This document shows, one piece after another, positions 7,286 to 16,652 of a stretch of 48,739 nucleotides of DNA. Numbering within the stretch: position 1 is the stretch's first letter; every line of letters begins with the position of its first letter. The notes beneath the pieces are model-generated. The model was not told the DNA's origin. It saw only the letters and a list, made by a program, of their open reading frames with translations, and searched no databases. This DNA comes from Chthoniobacteraceae bacterium (GTDB taxonomy: Bacteria > Verrucomicrobiota > Verrucomicrobiia > Chthoniobacterales > Chthoniobacteraceae). Position numbers and translations under genes: made by a program. The stretch spans positions 1 through 48,739 of the forward strand of contig CANJPY010000032.1 of NCBI GenBank assembly GCA_947476255.1, given 5' to 3'.

Positions 7286-8710
7286 ATGAACGCGCTCCCC
7301 TTCTCCCGCCGCAAAGCCCTCCAAACCCTCGCCTGCGGCTTCGGCCAACTCGCTCTGGCAGACCTCGCTGCACGCCGCGCGAACGCCAGCGCGAGCACAA
7401 ACCCACTCCAGTCCAAACCCACCAGGCATCCCGCCAAAGCCAAACGGATTATCTTCCTCTTCATGCAGGGCGGCGTCAGTCATGTCGATTCTTTCGACTA
7501 CAAACCCCAACTCCTCTCCGAGGACGGCCGCATGCTCGACTTCGCCGACCTGCGCAGCCTCGCAAAAACAGGTAAAAGCCCGCAGCAGCGGGTGATGCGT
7601 CCTCTCTGGAACTTTGCCCAGCACGGCCAAAGCGGGCTCTGGGGTTCAGACTTGTTCCCCGAAATGTGCAAACACATGGACAAAATGTGTCTCATTCGCT
7701 CCATGCACACCGAGGGCATCGCCCATGGCCCGGCCACTCTCTTCCTTCATACCGGAACGACCACCTTTGTGCGCCCCTCCATGGGCGCCTGGGTCTCCTA
7801 CGGCCTCGGCTCAGAAAACGACAACCTTCCCAGTTTCGTGACCATCAGCCCGAGCCTCGGCAACGGAGGCCCGCGCAATTACGGCAGCGCTTTCTTGCCG
7901 CCCGTTTATCAGGGCACCGCCATCGGGCGCGCCGGTGTTCCCGCCCGTGACGCCTCCATCGGCAACCTCCGCTCCCCTCGCCCAGCCGAAGATGCGCGCA
8001 AACAATTCGACCTGCTTCGGGAACTCAATGCCGAGCAACTCCTCCAAAAACCGGGCGAAAATGAACTCGAAGCCGTCATCAACAGCTACGAACTCGCCTG
8101 GCGTATGCAGGGCGCCGCTCCCGGCATTCTTGGCATCGAAGGCGAGTCTCAGGAAACACTCTCCCTCTACGGCATCGGCCAAAAAGCCACGGACAATTTC
8201 GGCAGACAATGCCTCCTCGCACGGCGCCTTTGTGAATCGGGCGTGCGCTTCGTGCAGGTCAATTACGGCGACAATACAAACAACCCTGCCTGGGACCAGC
8301 ACTCCAACCTCAAAAAACACGGCGACCACGCCCACGCCGTCGACCGCCCCGTCGCCGGCTTGCTCGCAGACCTCGAACAGCGCGGCCTTTTAGAAGACAC
8401 CATCGTCTGGTGGGGCGGCGAATTTGGACGCACGCCCTACGCGGAGAAAAACGGCACGGGCCGCGACCACAATCCCGCGGGCTTTTCGCTCTGGCTCGCA
8501 GGCGGCGGCTTCAAAGCTGGCACCGCCTACGGTGAAACCGATGAATGGGGCCATCACGCCGTCGTCAACAAGGTCCACATGCGCGACCTTCACGCCACTC
8601 TTCTGCACGCGCTCGGCCTCGACCACGAAGCTCTCACCTTCCGCTACTCCGGTCGGGACTTCAGACTCACCGACGTCTCCGGTCAGGTTGTCCACGAACT
8701 CTTTGCCTGA
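7286..8710 (+). CDS. Exported DUF1501 protein
   Basis: 474 residues. The N-terminus MNALPFSRRKALQTL has twin arginines and a hydrophobic stretch, like the Tat-type signals usual for DUF1501. The family has an alkaline-phosphatase/sulfatase-like fold and its motifs are visible: SHVDSFDYKP early, GGEFGRTP near residue 375 and GRDHNPAGF shortly after. DUF1501 genes are almost always paired with PSCyt1/DUF1549/DUF1553 genes, as here (stop of the upstream gene at 7243). The two products are assumed to act together outside the cytoplasm, but the substrate is unknown. A paralogue lies at 22776-24239 with the same pairing. Length and motifs look intact. Confidence 0.9.
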   Translation: MNALPFSRRKALQTLACGFGQLALADLAARRANASASTNPLQSKPTRHPAKAKRIIFLFMQGGVSHVDSFDYKPQLLSEDGRMLDFADLRSLAKTGKSPQQRVMRPLWNFAQHGQSGLWGSDLFPEMCKHMDKMCLIRSMHTEGIAHGPATLFLHTGTTTFVRPSMGAWVSYGLGSENDNLPSFVTISPSLGNGGPRNYGSAFLPPVYQGTAIGRAGVPARDASIGNLRSPRPAEDARKQFDLLRELNAEQLLQKPGENELEAVINSYELAWRMQGAAPGILGIEGESQETLSLYGIGQKATDNFGRQCLLARRLCESGVRFVQVNYGDNTNNPAWDQHSNLKKHGDHAHAVDRPVAGLLADLEQRGLLEDTIVWWGGEFGRTPYAEKNGTGRDHNPAGFSLWLAGGGFKAGTAYGETDEWGHHAVVNKVHMRDLHATLLHALGLDHEALTFRYSGRDFRLTDVSGQVVHELFA

Positions 8711-8724
8711 ACTCCTTTTATCTC

Positions 8725-9648
8725 ATGCGCTCACTCCCCTCACTGCTCCTTCTCGCCCCTGTCTTTCTTTGCCTTTCGCACGCCCGCGCGGACCTTACCC
8801 AGGAACAACTCCGCATGCCCATTGAGGCCGATGCGCCCAATCCTTCGCTCACCAAAATCATCCTGCTCGCCGGAAGCACCAGCAACAAACCGGGACAGCA
8901 CGAATACTTCGCGGGATGCGCTCTCCTCCACGATTGGCTCCAAAAAGTCCCCGGGGTCTGGCCTGTTTTAGTGCCCGAAGGCTGGCCCAAAAATGAAGCT
9001 CTCTTTAAAGATGCGAAGGCCATTGTCGTTTACGCCGATGGAGGCCCGAAACTTCCCTTCCTCGCTCCAGAACGCTGGAACATTGTGAAGGCACATGTCG
9101 CCAAAGGCGCGGGGTTGGTCATGCTTCACCAGGCCGTCGACGTCCCCGAAGAACGCGCTGCGGACCTCCAGCAGTGGCTCGGAGGCGTCTGGCAAAAGGA
9201 CATCGGCTGCCGCGGCCACTGGGATATGGAATTCTCCCAATTTCCAACGCACCCCACTCTCCAAGGTGTCAGCGCCTTCGCCGCACCTCTGGATGGCTGG
9301 CTCTACAATCTCCATTTCCAACCCGACGCCATCCCTCTGCTGACGGGTGCTGTTCCCGAAAATTCCCGCTCCACTCCCGATGCAAAAGCTCATCCCGCCC
9401 GGCCCGAAGTCATTGCATGGGCCTATCACCGCAAAGATGGAGGGCGCAGTTTCGCCTTCACCGGATGCGACCTTCACCGCAACTGGAGCGTCGAGGGCCA
9501 GCGCCGCTTCGTCTTGAACGGAATCCTCTGGAGCGCAAATGCGCCGGTCCCAAAAGAAGGCGCAGCGGTGCCCATGGAACCGAGTGCGATTGGCACCAAT
9601 CTCGACGCAAAGCCACAGCCCGCGCCAAAACCTCCCGCGGGCCAGTAA
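8725..9648 (+). CDS. Exported ThuA-domain protein (glutamine-amidotransferase-like fold)
   Basis: 307 residues from ATG 8725, chosen because a clear signal peptide follows (MRSLPSLLLLAPVFLCLSHARA). The reading frame is open further upstream, but that part overlaps the DUF1501 gene in another frame. The mature protein is a ThuA-like domain: the strand KIILLAGSTSNKPGQHEY opens it, GLVMLHQAVDVP forms the central turn, and GHWDMEFSQFPTHP leads into the C-terminal part. ThuA proteins are related to class I glutamine amidotransferases but lack their catalytic cysteine; several sit in sugar-use operons. It starts 14 bases after the DUF1501 stop, so it is very likely cotranscribed. The C-terminus is a proline/alanine-rich tail. 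Confidence 0.85.
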   Translation: MRSLPSLLLLAPVFLCLSHARADLTQEQLRMPIEADAPNPSLTKIILLAGSTSNKPGQHEYFAGCALLHDWLQKVPGVWPVLVPEGWPKNEALFKDAKAIVVYADGGPKLPFLAPERWNIVKAHVAKGAGLVMLHQAVDVPEERAADLQQWLGGVWQKDIGCRGHWDMEFSQFPTHPTLQGVSAFAAPLDGWLYNLHFQPDAIPLLTGAVPENSRSTPDAKAHPARPEVIAWAYHRKDGGRSFAFTGCDLHRNWSVEGQRRFVLNGILWSANAPVPKEGAAVPMEPSAIGTNLDAKPQPAPKPPAGQ

Positions 9649-9749
9649 TCCTCATCCCGCAGCGGCGAATCCTCCTCGTGCAATCCGGGGCCCTTCCCTT
9701 CCGCTGCCGCCGTGCACGGAAGCTTCGCTCAAAAGGACTACTTTTTATA

Positions 9750-9778
9750 TTGCCAGCGTTAGCCTTGGTGCCTAACTT
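9750..9778 (+). promoter_or_regulatory. Likely promoter of tRNA-Gln
   Basis: TTGCCA (9750-9755) and TAACTT (9773-9778) are separated by exactly 17 bases. The predicted start, about 9784-9786, lies 6-8 bases before the mature tRNA 5' end, a normal spacing for a single tRNA gene. Confidence 0.5.
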
Positions 9779-9791
9779 CCACTCCCCTTCC

Positions 9792-9865
9792 TGCCTTATG
9801 GTGTAACGGTAGCACAGCAGATTCTGAATCTGCTTGTCTAGGTTCAAATCCTAGTGAGGCAACCA
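9792..9865 (+). tRNA. tRNA-Gln (anticodon CUG)
   Basis: A full 74-base cloverleaf with encoded CCA (9863-9865). The acceptor arms TGCCTTA and TGAGGCA pair with one G-U. The anticodon stem GCAGA/TCTGC encloses the loop TTCTGAA with anticodon CTG at 9824-9826. The T arm is CTAGG-TTCAAAT-CCTAG. The D-arm sequence GGTGTAACGGTAGCA is typical of bacterial tRNA-Gln. It stands alone, with its own candidate promoter, between the ThuA gene and the sialate esterase-like gene. No integrase or direct-repeat attachment site is visible next to it. Confidence 0.97.
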
Positions 9866-10253
9866 TCTTGGGAAGGCATCCAAAGGGGGGGCTACGGGTC
9901 TACACCAAAGTTTGGGGAGGCGTATGTTTTAAGTTCAAAGCGAATCTATCGGTTTTACGCTTCTGTTCGTTTCTAAGATTGGCTCACCCCTGCCTAGACC
10001 TTTGAGAAGAACACCCGCAAGGAGTTCATTTTTTGGAATGATCAAAGAACGGGAGGCTAGGCCTTTTCGAGCCCGCAATCCGGCCGCTTTCCCAAATTTG
10101 GAACCCGGACGTTGTTCCATGGGATGACATCGCTTTTTGAGAAGCGCCCTTTGATTCAGGTCCAAAAAAGCTCCCTTTTCAAGCGAGCGATGGCCCCAAG
10201 CCCTCTTCTTTGTTGAAGGGATCAAAGCAAAGCCATGCCGCCCGCGGGCAAGC
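9866..10253. other. Intergenic region downstream of tRNA-Gln; nothing recognised
   Basis: 388 bases between the tRNA and the end of the minus-strand esterase-like gene. No frame shows a conserved protein pattern. A short perfect palindrome, GCCCGCGGGC (near 10240-10249), lies just past the stop of the minus-strand gene and could be part of a terminator, but no T-run follows it. Confidence 0.5.
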
Positions 10254-12524
10254 TTATTCGTCGGTCCTAAAGGGGAGTGCGGGAAGGCCATCCTTGTTGA
10301 AGAGCGTGATGATAGGGGCAAAGGCCCAGCCGTACCTCACGTAGCGCGGCACAGGCACATCGGGTGCAGAGACAACAACAGTGTCGCCTTCGATCACGGC
10401 ATCCGCCCAGACGAAGTTTTTGTCCTCACCCGCAACCGCAAATCCGTTCGGCTTGGCATTCCCGGGTTTAAACACGAGACCGCCGCCGAGATGTTTAAAA
10501 TAGAGGCGTGTCCTGTATTCTTTCACGAATGGCTTGTTCGTGGGGACCGTGGCGGGATCGGGGTCGGCATTCTTGCGCTCCAACATCATCTCGGTAAATT
10601 CGGGTCCGGAATACACCAAATCTTTCTCGCCGTAGACGAGGTTTCGGGCCAGCAGCGACAGACGCCGCCCCGCTTCCTGTTTGTTTTTATAGTGGGGGTC
10701 AGCAGGTTCATCACCGATGTCAACAGTGACGGCCAGCCCCGCATTCGGCACGCTGCGCGCCACTCGCCATTGTGATTCTCGTATCTCCCCCCAGCCAGGC
10801 TCGACAGGCCGGGTCTGCTTTTCGTTTTGTGTGGATTGTTGGGCAATGAGAAAAGGGAAATTTCCCACCTGAAACCGTTCGCGCCAGTCGGAGATCAGCG
10901 CAGGCAGCAGGCGGCGATACTGCAGCCAGAACGGAAAATTCGCGCTCCCCTGGGACCAAACACACCCCTTGATCGCAAAGGGAGCGAGCGGGGCAATCAT
11001 CCCATTGTACAGTCCTGTAATGGTTTTGTAATAACCAAGTTGAGGACGAGGGAAATGCGGCTGGATGTCCTTCATGGCCGCCCCCGGTTTGGCCAGCCAT
11101 GTCCCGGCAAGCGGAATGCTCTTGTCTTCGGTGGTAAAACGCAGGGCCATGTTCCGCCCGTCGCCGGAGAAACCTGCGGACGCATGCGTGCTCATGACGG
11201 CCACGACCAGCAGGTTCTTTCCGGGCTTCACCCAGTCACCGGCAATCTCGTACTTTCTGAAGTTGCCGCTGATTTGGCTGGCCCCCACCAAGCGGCCGTT
11301 AAACCAGGTAATGTCCGTGCTGGCAATCTGCGAAAGCGAGAGCAGCGCCGGCTTCCCCGCCATCGCATCCGGTATCTCAACGGACGTGCGGAACCACACC
11401 AGCCCGTCAAAGTCAGTCAGACCCGCCTTTTTCCATGGCCTCGGCATCGGAACCTCCATCCAGTCGTTCGTGTTGAGGGCCGGATCCGATGTGTAGTGCT
11501 GCCGGGCGCTAAGCGGGTCTACGGCGGCGGCCCATTGCTCGACGGCTTGGAAATAATCCCGGCCCGGATCGCCAGTCTCCTTGTCCAAGCGCTCGAGCTG
11601 CGCCTGGAAGTCGTAGGGCATGTACTTGCGTAACCCTGGAGCGCTGATCCACGCTTCGGCCGCGGTTGCACCTACCGAGCTGTGAATGATGCCGATGGGA
11701 ATCTTTTCGACCTTGTTGACTTCACGGGCGAAGAAATACCCCATCGCCGTAAAGTTCCGGGCGTGCTCCGGCGTGCAATTCTCCCAAACCGCGGGCAAGG
11801 GCACTTGCATCGGCTCATAGGAGGGACAAAAGCCAACGGTGAACGAACGGATCCCGGGATAATTCGCCTGTTTGGCCTCCTCTTCCCCATTGAGAGACAA
11901 GCGCACCGGCCAATTCATATTCGATTGTCCGGAACAAAGCCACACATCGCCAACCATGACGTTCGTGAGCAAAACGCTTTGCTTCCCGCCTTTGATACTC
12001 ATGCTCAAAGGCCCGCCGGCCGCCAATGGCCCGATCTTCGTCATCCATTTCCCGTCCGCTCCGGCAACCGCTGTTGCGTTGCTGGTGCAGCCCTCCACCG
12101 AAATGGAAATCTTGTCACCGGGTGTACTCCAGCCCCAAATCGGATCCGCGACGTCCCTCTGCAGCACCATGTTGCTGGAAAAGAGCGTGTGCACAAACGG
12201 CAGGGGCCGCGGTTGAGTCGGCCACCAGGGCTGCGGTTGCGTCGGAGTCTCCGGTGGCATCGGCGGCTCTTGCCCGAACCCAGAAACCACCATTGCCGCA
12301 AACCCTGTCAGGAACAGGGCGGGAAATTTGGCCTGCAGCCGGGGGCCTTTTGTTTTTCGCCCCCTCACAACGAGCCCAGCTGCGTCACTTTTTGCGCCCT
12401 TTTGCCAAGAAGCCTCACCGGCATTTACGAACCGCCCCGCACTCTTCGTTCTCACGGTAAACCCACAAAGACCTCTAAGTGCTGGCGCACAGATCCAGGA
12501 CCTAAAATCTGTTAGACTCTTCAT
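10254..12524 (-). CDS. Secreted sialate O-acetylesterase-like protein (SASA family)
   Basis: 756 residues if started at ATG 12524. An internal GTG at 12368 would put a normal signal peptide (basic start, then FPALFLTGFAAMVV) at the N-terminus and give 704 residues, so it may be the real start. The catalytic serine motif LCSGQSNMNW is at about residue 201, followed by the SASA core (SSVGATAAEAW). A jelly-roll insert (about 350-480) is recognisable from VWFRTSVEIPD and ITWFNGRLVG. The late block IGDEPADPHYKNKQEAGRRL carries the expected catalytic histidine. The family removes O-acetyl groups from sialic acids or other decorated glycans, and the signal suggests export. The usual WYQGE motif is altered to WSQGSAN. 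The gene is divergent from the FAD-dependent oxidoreductase. Confidence 0.85.
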   Translation of the reverse strand: MKSLTDFRSWICAPALRGLCGFTVRTKSAGRFVNAGEASWQKGAKSDAAGLVVRGRKTKGPRLQAKFPALFLTGFAAMVVSGFGQEPPMPPETPTQPQPWWPTQPRPLPFVHTLFSSNMVLQRDVADPIWGWSTPGDKISISVEGCTSNATAVAGADGKWMTKIGPLAAGGPLSMSIKGGKQSVLLTNVMVGDVWLCSGQSNMNWPVRLSLNGEEEAKQANYPGIRSFTVGFCPSYEPMQVPLPAVWENCTPEHARNFTAMGYFFAREVNKVEKIPIGIIHSSVGATAAEAWISAPGLRKYMPYDFQAQLERLDKETGDPGRDYFQAVEQWAAAVDPLSARQHYTSDPALNTNDWMEVPMPRPWKKAGLTDFDGLVWFRTSVEIPDAMAGKPALLSLSQIASTDITWFNGRLVGASQISGNFRKYEIAGDWVKPGKNLLVVAVMSTHASAGFSGDGRNMALRFTTEDKSIPLAGTWLAKPGAAMKDIQPHFPRPQLGYYKTITGLYNGMIAPLAPFAIKGCVWSQGSANFPFWLQYRRLLPALISDWRERFQVGNFPFLIAQQSTQNEKQTRPVEPGWGEIRESQWRVARSVPNAGLAVTVDIGDEPADPHYKNKQEAGRRLSLLARNLVYGEKDLVYSGPEFTEMMLERKNADPDPATVPTNKPFVKEYRTRLYFKHLGGGLVFKPGNAKPNGFAVAGEDKNFVWADAVIEGDTVVVSAPDVPVPRYVRYGWAFAPIITLFNKDGLPALPFRTDE

Positions 12525-12901
12525 AAACGTTCGCAAATAAATATTTTGCCTCGCATGGTACGCTCTCAATGGTCGTCGTCCATTCGTTTTGCAGAAAGAC
12601 ATAACCGCAGGCGGCATACAAAATATTGTTCCAGCCTCCCAGCGACTTTATGGGCACGACCTTCTGGGGGAATCAGCCACGCTCCGCATACCCAGCCGTT
12701 CTATTGCTACCTGCCGCCAACGACAACCGCGTCCATCCATCCCAATCCAGGAAAATGCCGGCACGCCTGCAAGCCGCCGTGGCAAAAAAACGTCCTCGTA
12801 TGGACCAAACCCGCATCTGGTCATCATATGGCAGCCAATGACTGGGCCAATGCTGAAGCTCCTTGAGGAATACCCACGGCCACCGCCACAATTCCCACCC
12901 C
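12525..12901. other. Divergent intergenic region; no gene recognised
   Basis: 377 bases between the minus-strand esterase-like gene and the plus-strand oxidoreductase, so it should hold two promoters. Short open frames cross it in several phases, but none shows codon bias, family motifs or a convincing start. I saw no tRNA-like fold, strong hairpin or repeat. It could contain the eroded end of a former gene, but nothing proves this. Confidence 0.45.
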
Positions 12902-14296
12902 ATGAACACCCCCAATCGCCGCCAGTTTCTCACAAGCCTCGCCGCCGCTTCTGGCGTCGTCTCCAGCAACACTCCCTGCGCCGCGGCAAGCGATGATCCC
13001 GGCACCTTCCACGAACCAGCGCGCCACCTGCCCCTTCAAACGGACGCGGATGTCATCGTCTGCGGTGCAGGACCCGCCGGCGTGACCAGCGCCCTTTTTG
13101 CCGCCCGCGCCGGAGCGAAGGTGCGTCTGTTCGAATTGCACGGTTCACTTGGCGGCGTCTGGACTTCGTCGCTCCTCGGCTACCTGCTCGATTTCAACAA
13201 GCCCGGCTTTAACCAGGAGCTCGTGAAAAAGCTCCGGGAACGCGATGCGATCAATGGCAGCGGTATGAACGGTCTGAGCTATCAACCCGAGGAAATGAAG
13301 CTTCTGCTCGAAGAACTTTGTTCCGCTGCGGGGGTCAAGGTGCAGCTGCACACACGCGTGGCCGCTGCTTATAAGGAAGGCCGCACGCTCACCACCCTCG
13401 TCACAGAATCCAAGAGCGGGCGCCAGGCTTGGAAGGCCCCTGTTTTCATCGACACCACCGGCGACGGCGATCTTGGCGCACAGGCGGGTTGCGAGTTCGA
13501 AATCGGCGAAGCCAAGGCCTGCCCCTGCCAGCCCCTGAGCATGTGCGTTCTCCTCACAGTGAAGGACCCGGTGGCGCTTGCTCCATTTATCCACCCCACC
13601 ACGCCCACTTCCAGTGCCGAGGCCACCAAGCGCGCTCTCCTAGCGGAGATCCAGCGCGCCGGCTTCACCCCGTCCTATAAGATGCCCACGCTCTTTCCCA
13701 TTCGAGGCAATCTTCTTCTGGCCATGGTAAATCACGAATACGGAATCCAGGCGACGGATGCCGCCGCCGTCAGTGAAGCCACCCTGCGGGCGCGCGCCGA
13801 ACTGCATCAAATCTTCCGAGGTTTACGCAAACTGGGCGGCCCGTGGGACGGCATGGACATCGTCGCCACGCCCGAACAGATCGGCATCCGCGACGGACGC
13901 CGCATCCGCGGCCGCTATGTTGTCGAAAAGGATGACCTTGTCAAAGGTGCGCGCCACGACGACGCCGTGGTCCGCGCCACCTTCCCTGTGGACATTCACG
14001 CGCTCAGCCACAACGATCCGAGCGGCTACAGCAGCGCAGGAGTCCAAACCAAACCCTACGACATCCCCCTCCGCGCGCTCATTGCGCGCGACGTGGACAG
14101 CCTGCTGCTGGCCGGTCGCTGCATCAGCGGGGATTTCATCGCACACGCCAGCTACCGCGTCACGGGCAACGCCGTGGCCATGGGCGAAGCCGCTGGAGCG
14201 GTGGCTGCAATCGCCGCACAATCCAAGCGCAAACCGCACGAGGTACCGTGGAGCGAAGCCGTTCCGGTCCTCGAGAAGGCACGCGCGCAGGCGTGA
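12902..14296 (+). CDS. Exported FAD-dependent oxidoreductase (FAD_oxidored family)
   Basis: 464 residues from ATG 12902, chosen because MNTPNRRQFLTSLAAASG is a Tat-like signal and the upstream extension only reaches a TTG. The FAD Rossmann motif is clear at residues 51-70 (VIVCGAGPAGVTSALF, with GAGPAG as GxGxxG), followed by the ELHGSLGGVW stretch. Late motifs include FIDTTGDGDLGAQAGC, which is shared by the FAD_oxidored (PF12831) group, and LLLAGRCISGDFIAH, the second flavin-binding segment. Such proteins are common in Verrucomicrobia and Planctomycetes and are probably periplasmic; their substrates are mostly unknown. A large insert between the two FAD segments shows no second recognisable domain. 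It is divergent from the sialate esterase-like gene and 313 bases before DAHP synthase. Confidence 0.85.
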   Translation: MNTPNRRQFLTSLAAASGVVSSNTPCAAASDDPGTFHEPARHLPLQTDADVIVCGAGPAGVTSALFAARAGAKVRLFELHGSLGGVWTSSLLGYLLDFNKPGFNQELVKKLRERDAINGSGMNGLSYQPEEMKLLLEELCSAAGVKVQLHTRVAAAYKEGRTLTTLVTESKSGRQAWKAPVFIDTTGDGDLGAQAGCEFEIGEAKACPCQPLSMCVLLTVKDPVALAPFIHPTTPTSSAEATKRALLAEIQRAGFTPSYKMPTLFPIRGNLLLAMVNHEYGIQATDAAAVSEATLRARAELHQIFRGLRKLGGPWDGMDIVATPEQIGIRDGRRIRGRYVVEKDDLVKGARHDDAVVRATFPVDIHALSHNDPSGYSSAGVQTKPYDIPLRALIARDVDSLLLAGRCISGDFIAHASYRVTGNAVAMGEAAGAVAAIAAQSKRKPHEVPWSEAVPVLEKARAQA

Positions 14297-14609
14297 GGGA
14301 GGCGTCCGAAACGTCCCGCACGGCAACCCCACCAATCTGGCTTGCCCCTCTTAACCGTCTTCTGGGCGTTCTCTCAAAGACCTTCAACTGGAATGAAGAA
14401 GCCTGCTGATTTAGCCGCAGCAGAAATTGCATTTCGGCCAGCACCCTCGGAACGAACTCCTGTAAAGTGTTTGATATTGCCGAGGAGGCACTCTTCGCAA
14501 ACGCCAACCGTGTCTCTCCTGACCACCCGGCCAGCACAGCAACACTTCACCCATCCCTGTTCTTTAGTTGCAGGAAAACCGATTTCAGGCGATTGTATCC
14601 GACCGTTTT
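14297..14609. other. Intergenic leader region of DAHP synthase; no gene seen
   Basis: 313 bases between the oxidoreductase stop and the DAHP synthase ATG. It must contain the DAHP synthase promoter. I looked for a trp-type leader peptide or an attenuator hairpin with a T-run and found neither. Short frames here are not protein-like. Confidence 0.45.
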
Positions 14610-15686
14610 ATGTCATCAGAGGTGTCTTCCAGTTCAAGCCCAGTTTCTCTCCAAAACTCTTATAATTCTCGCCTAGAGAACGTTAGGGTAAGCGGTTTTA
14701 AACGCCTCATCACCCCCCTGCAGGTCAAAGAGCTGGTCCAGGCAAGCGCCGACACCCTCGACAGCATTCTCACCGCCCGCGACACCGCCCGCCGCATTCT
14801 TAAAGGCGAAGACCCCCGTCTCATGGTGGTGGTGGGCCCATGCTCCATCCACGACCCAGTGTCCGCCATGGACTATGCGCGCCGCCTTGCGCAACTCGCC
14901 AAAGAACTCGAAGACAAACTCTTCGTCGTCATGCGTGTCTACTTTGAAAAACCCCGCACCACCGTCGGCTGGAAGGGGCTCATCAATGATCCCCACCTCG
15001 ACGACTCTGCGGACCTCGAATTTGGAATCAAACTCGCCCGCCGCCTGCTTCTGGATATCGCAGAACTCGGCCTGCCCATGGGCACGGAATTTCTCGACCC
15101 CATCATCCCCCAATACATCGGCGATTTAATCAGCTGGGCGGCCATCGGGGCGCGTACCACCGAATCGCAGACGCACCGCGAAATGGCCAGTGGCCTCTCG
15201 ATGCCTGTCGGCTTTAAAAACGGAACCGACGGCAGCGTTCAAACGGCCATCGATGCGATGCGCTCCGCGTTTACCCCCCACAGTTTTCTGGGCATCGACC
15301 CGGAAGGGATGACAAGCATCATCACCACCTCGGGCAACCCAGACAGCCATCTGGTGTTGAGGGGCGGCCGAGATGGCGCAAATTACGGCCCTGAACACAC
15401 CGCTTTCGCCGCTGAAAAACTACATAAAGCAGGGCTCCCCGTTTCACTCATGGTGGATTGCAGCCACGCTAACAGCGGGAAAGATCCTCTGCGCCAACCT
15501 GAAGTGCTGCGTAATGTCCTGCAGCAGCGCAAGTCCGGCAGGAACGACATCGTCGCGGTCATGCTCGAAAGCCACATCCATTTGGGAACCCAGCCATCCA
15601 CAAAGCCTGGTCTCAAATACGGCATCTCCATCACCGACGCCTGCCTGGACTGGGATTCCACAGCAGCCTTGCTGCGGGAAATTTAA
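14610..15686 (+). CDS. aroG: 3-deoxy-7-phosphoheptulonate (DAHP) synthase, class I
   Basis: 358 residues from ATG 14610; a TTG at 14568 could extend it by 14. It condenses phosphoenolpyruvate and erythrose-4-phosphate to DAHP, the first step of the shikimate pathway, in the cytoplasm. The AroF/G/H type is clear from VVVGPCSIHDP, VYFEKPRTTVGWKG, MPVGFKNGTDGSV and MVDCSHANSGKD, which hold the phosphate- and metal-binding residues. Its length fits the E. coli enzymes (about 350). A serine-rich N-terminus precedes the conserved part. It stands alone with its own leader and is convergent with the peptide transporter operon. Which aromatic amino acid inhibits it cannot be read from the sequence, so the symbol marks the family rather than a specific paralogue. 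Confidence 0.95.
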   Translation: MSSEVSSSSSPVSLQNSYNSRLENVRVSGFKRLITPLQVKELVQASADTLDSILTARDTARRILKGEDPRLMVVVGPCSIHDPVSAMDYARRLAQLAKELEDKLFVVMRVYFEKPRTTVGWKGLINDPHLDDSADLEFGIKLARRLLLDIAELGLPMGTEFLDPIIPQYIGDLISWAAIGARTTESQTHREMASGLSMPVGFKNGTDGSVQTAIDAMRSAFTPHSFLGIDPEGMTSIITTSGNPDSHLVLRGGRDGANYGPEHTAFAAEKLHKAGLPVSLMVDCSHANSGKDPLRQPEVLRNVLQQRKSGRNDIVAVMLESHIHLGTQPSTKPGLKYGISITDACLDWDSTAALLREI

Positions 15687-15723
15687 TCCCCCCCTCCGCA
15701 CAGCCTCCCACGCGCGCCCCAAA

Positions 15724-15783
15724 CGCACCCCACGCACCCCACGCACCCCACGCGCCCAAACAATTGGGAGGCAATTGGGAGGC
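15724..15783. repeat. Short direct repeats between convergent genes
   Basis: Three perfect tandem copies of the 9-mer CGCACCCCA (15724-15750) are followed by two perfect copies of the 11-mer CAATTGGGAGG (15761-15782). They lie between the stop of DAHP synthase and the stop of the minus-strand ATPase. No hairpin with a T-run is evident, so a terminator role is unproven. Confidence 0.8.
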
Positions 15784-15800
15784 ACGACGCCGCCTTGGCG

Positions 15801-16625
15801 CTACCCCAAGATAGAATGATCAATGGTCACCAGCCTTTTGCGCCTCTGTCCAAGCTGGGGAATGCATCCAATCAACGCTTTGGTGTAAGCGTGCTGCGGG
15901 TTTCGCAACACTTCCTCCGTCGTCCCTTCTTCCACAATATCCCCCCTGAACATCACCACAACGCGGTCCGCAATCCCGCCGATGATCCCAAAGTTGTGCG
16001 TGATTAAGAGCATCGCCATTTTCAGGCGTTTCTTGAGCTCCCTCATTTGATCCAAAATCTGCGCCTGCACCGTCACGTCCAACGCGGTCGTGGGTTCGTC
16101 TGCGACCAGCAACTGCGGCTGGCAGGCTAGCGCCATCGCAATCATCACACGCTGCTGCATGCCCCCAGACAACTGATGCGGATAGTCGCTGATTCGCTTG
16201 GCGGGATCGACAATCCCCACCATGTCCAAATAATGCACCACCTCCGAGTCAATATCATTCACCTCAGGACGATGCAGCCTGATGGCCTCGGCGATTTGAT
16301 TCCGAATGGTGAACACTGGATTTAACGATGTGGAGGGCTCTTGGAATACATAGGCAATTTTCCCGCCGCGCAGCTTTCGCAACTCCTCGGTTCCCATCTT
16401 CAAAACATCCTGCCCTTCGAACAAAATCTCCCCCTTGGCATAAACGGCAGGAGGCTCCGGAAGAAGACGCGTCAACGCCATTCCCGTCACACTCTTGCCA
16501 CTTCCACTCTCGCCCACAAGGGCCACTGTTTCCCCAGCCCCAATGGACAAGTTGATCCCCTTGACCGCTTGAACGCGATCCTGACCAGTTCCAAAATCAA
16601 TCGTGAGGTTGCGTAGAGAAAGCAT
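15801..16625 (-). CDS. Peptide ABC importer ATPase (OppD/DppD-like), short form
   Basis: 274 residues. Walker A GESGSGKS (about residues 38-45), Q-loop [12 protein letters not shown], signature [12 protein letters not shown], Walker [13 protein letters not shown] and the H-loop LITHNF are all intact. Q-loop and signature are of the OppD/DppD type. It energises uptake of di- or oligopeptides or related solutes at the inner membrane. The protein ends soon after the [15 protein letters not shown] segment, before the cysteine-containing C-terminus of usual OppD proteins (about 320-330 residues). It is the last gene of the minus-strand operon, 27 bases after the permease gene. No OppF partner follows, so it may act as a homodimer. 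Confidence 0.9.
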   Translation of the reverse strand: MLSLRNLTIDFGTGQDRVQAVKGINLSIGAGETVALVGESGSGKSVTGMALTRLLPEPPAVYAKGEILFEGQDVLKMGTEELRKLRGGKIAYVFQEPSTSLNPVFTIRNQIAEAIRLHRPEVNDIDSEVVHYLDMVGIVDPAKRISDYPHQLSGGMQQRVMIAMALACQPQLLVADEPTTALDVTVQAQILDQMRELKKRLKMAMLLITHNFGIIGGIADRVVVMFRGDIVEEGTTEEVLRNPQHAYTKALIGCIPQLGQRRKRLVTIDHSILG

Positions 16626-16652
16626 AAGCCAGAAAGCTTTGAAGGCGCGCCA

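Noticed and set aside
9792..10253. tRNA-Gln and the following gap as a mobile-element attachment site
   Set aside because: No integrase gene, no duplicated tRNA 3' end and no phage or plasmid genes were seen nearby.
9935..10321. Minus-strand 128-codon frame after tRNA-Gln
   Set aside because: It overlaps the end of the esterase-like gene out of frame and has no protein-like pattern in the remainder.
12546..12996. Several short frames before the FAD-dependent oxidoreductase
   Set aside because: They overlap one another, lack codon bias, and run into the oxidoreductase gene in the wrong frame; no motif supports a pseudogene call.
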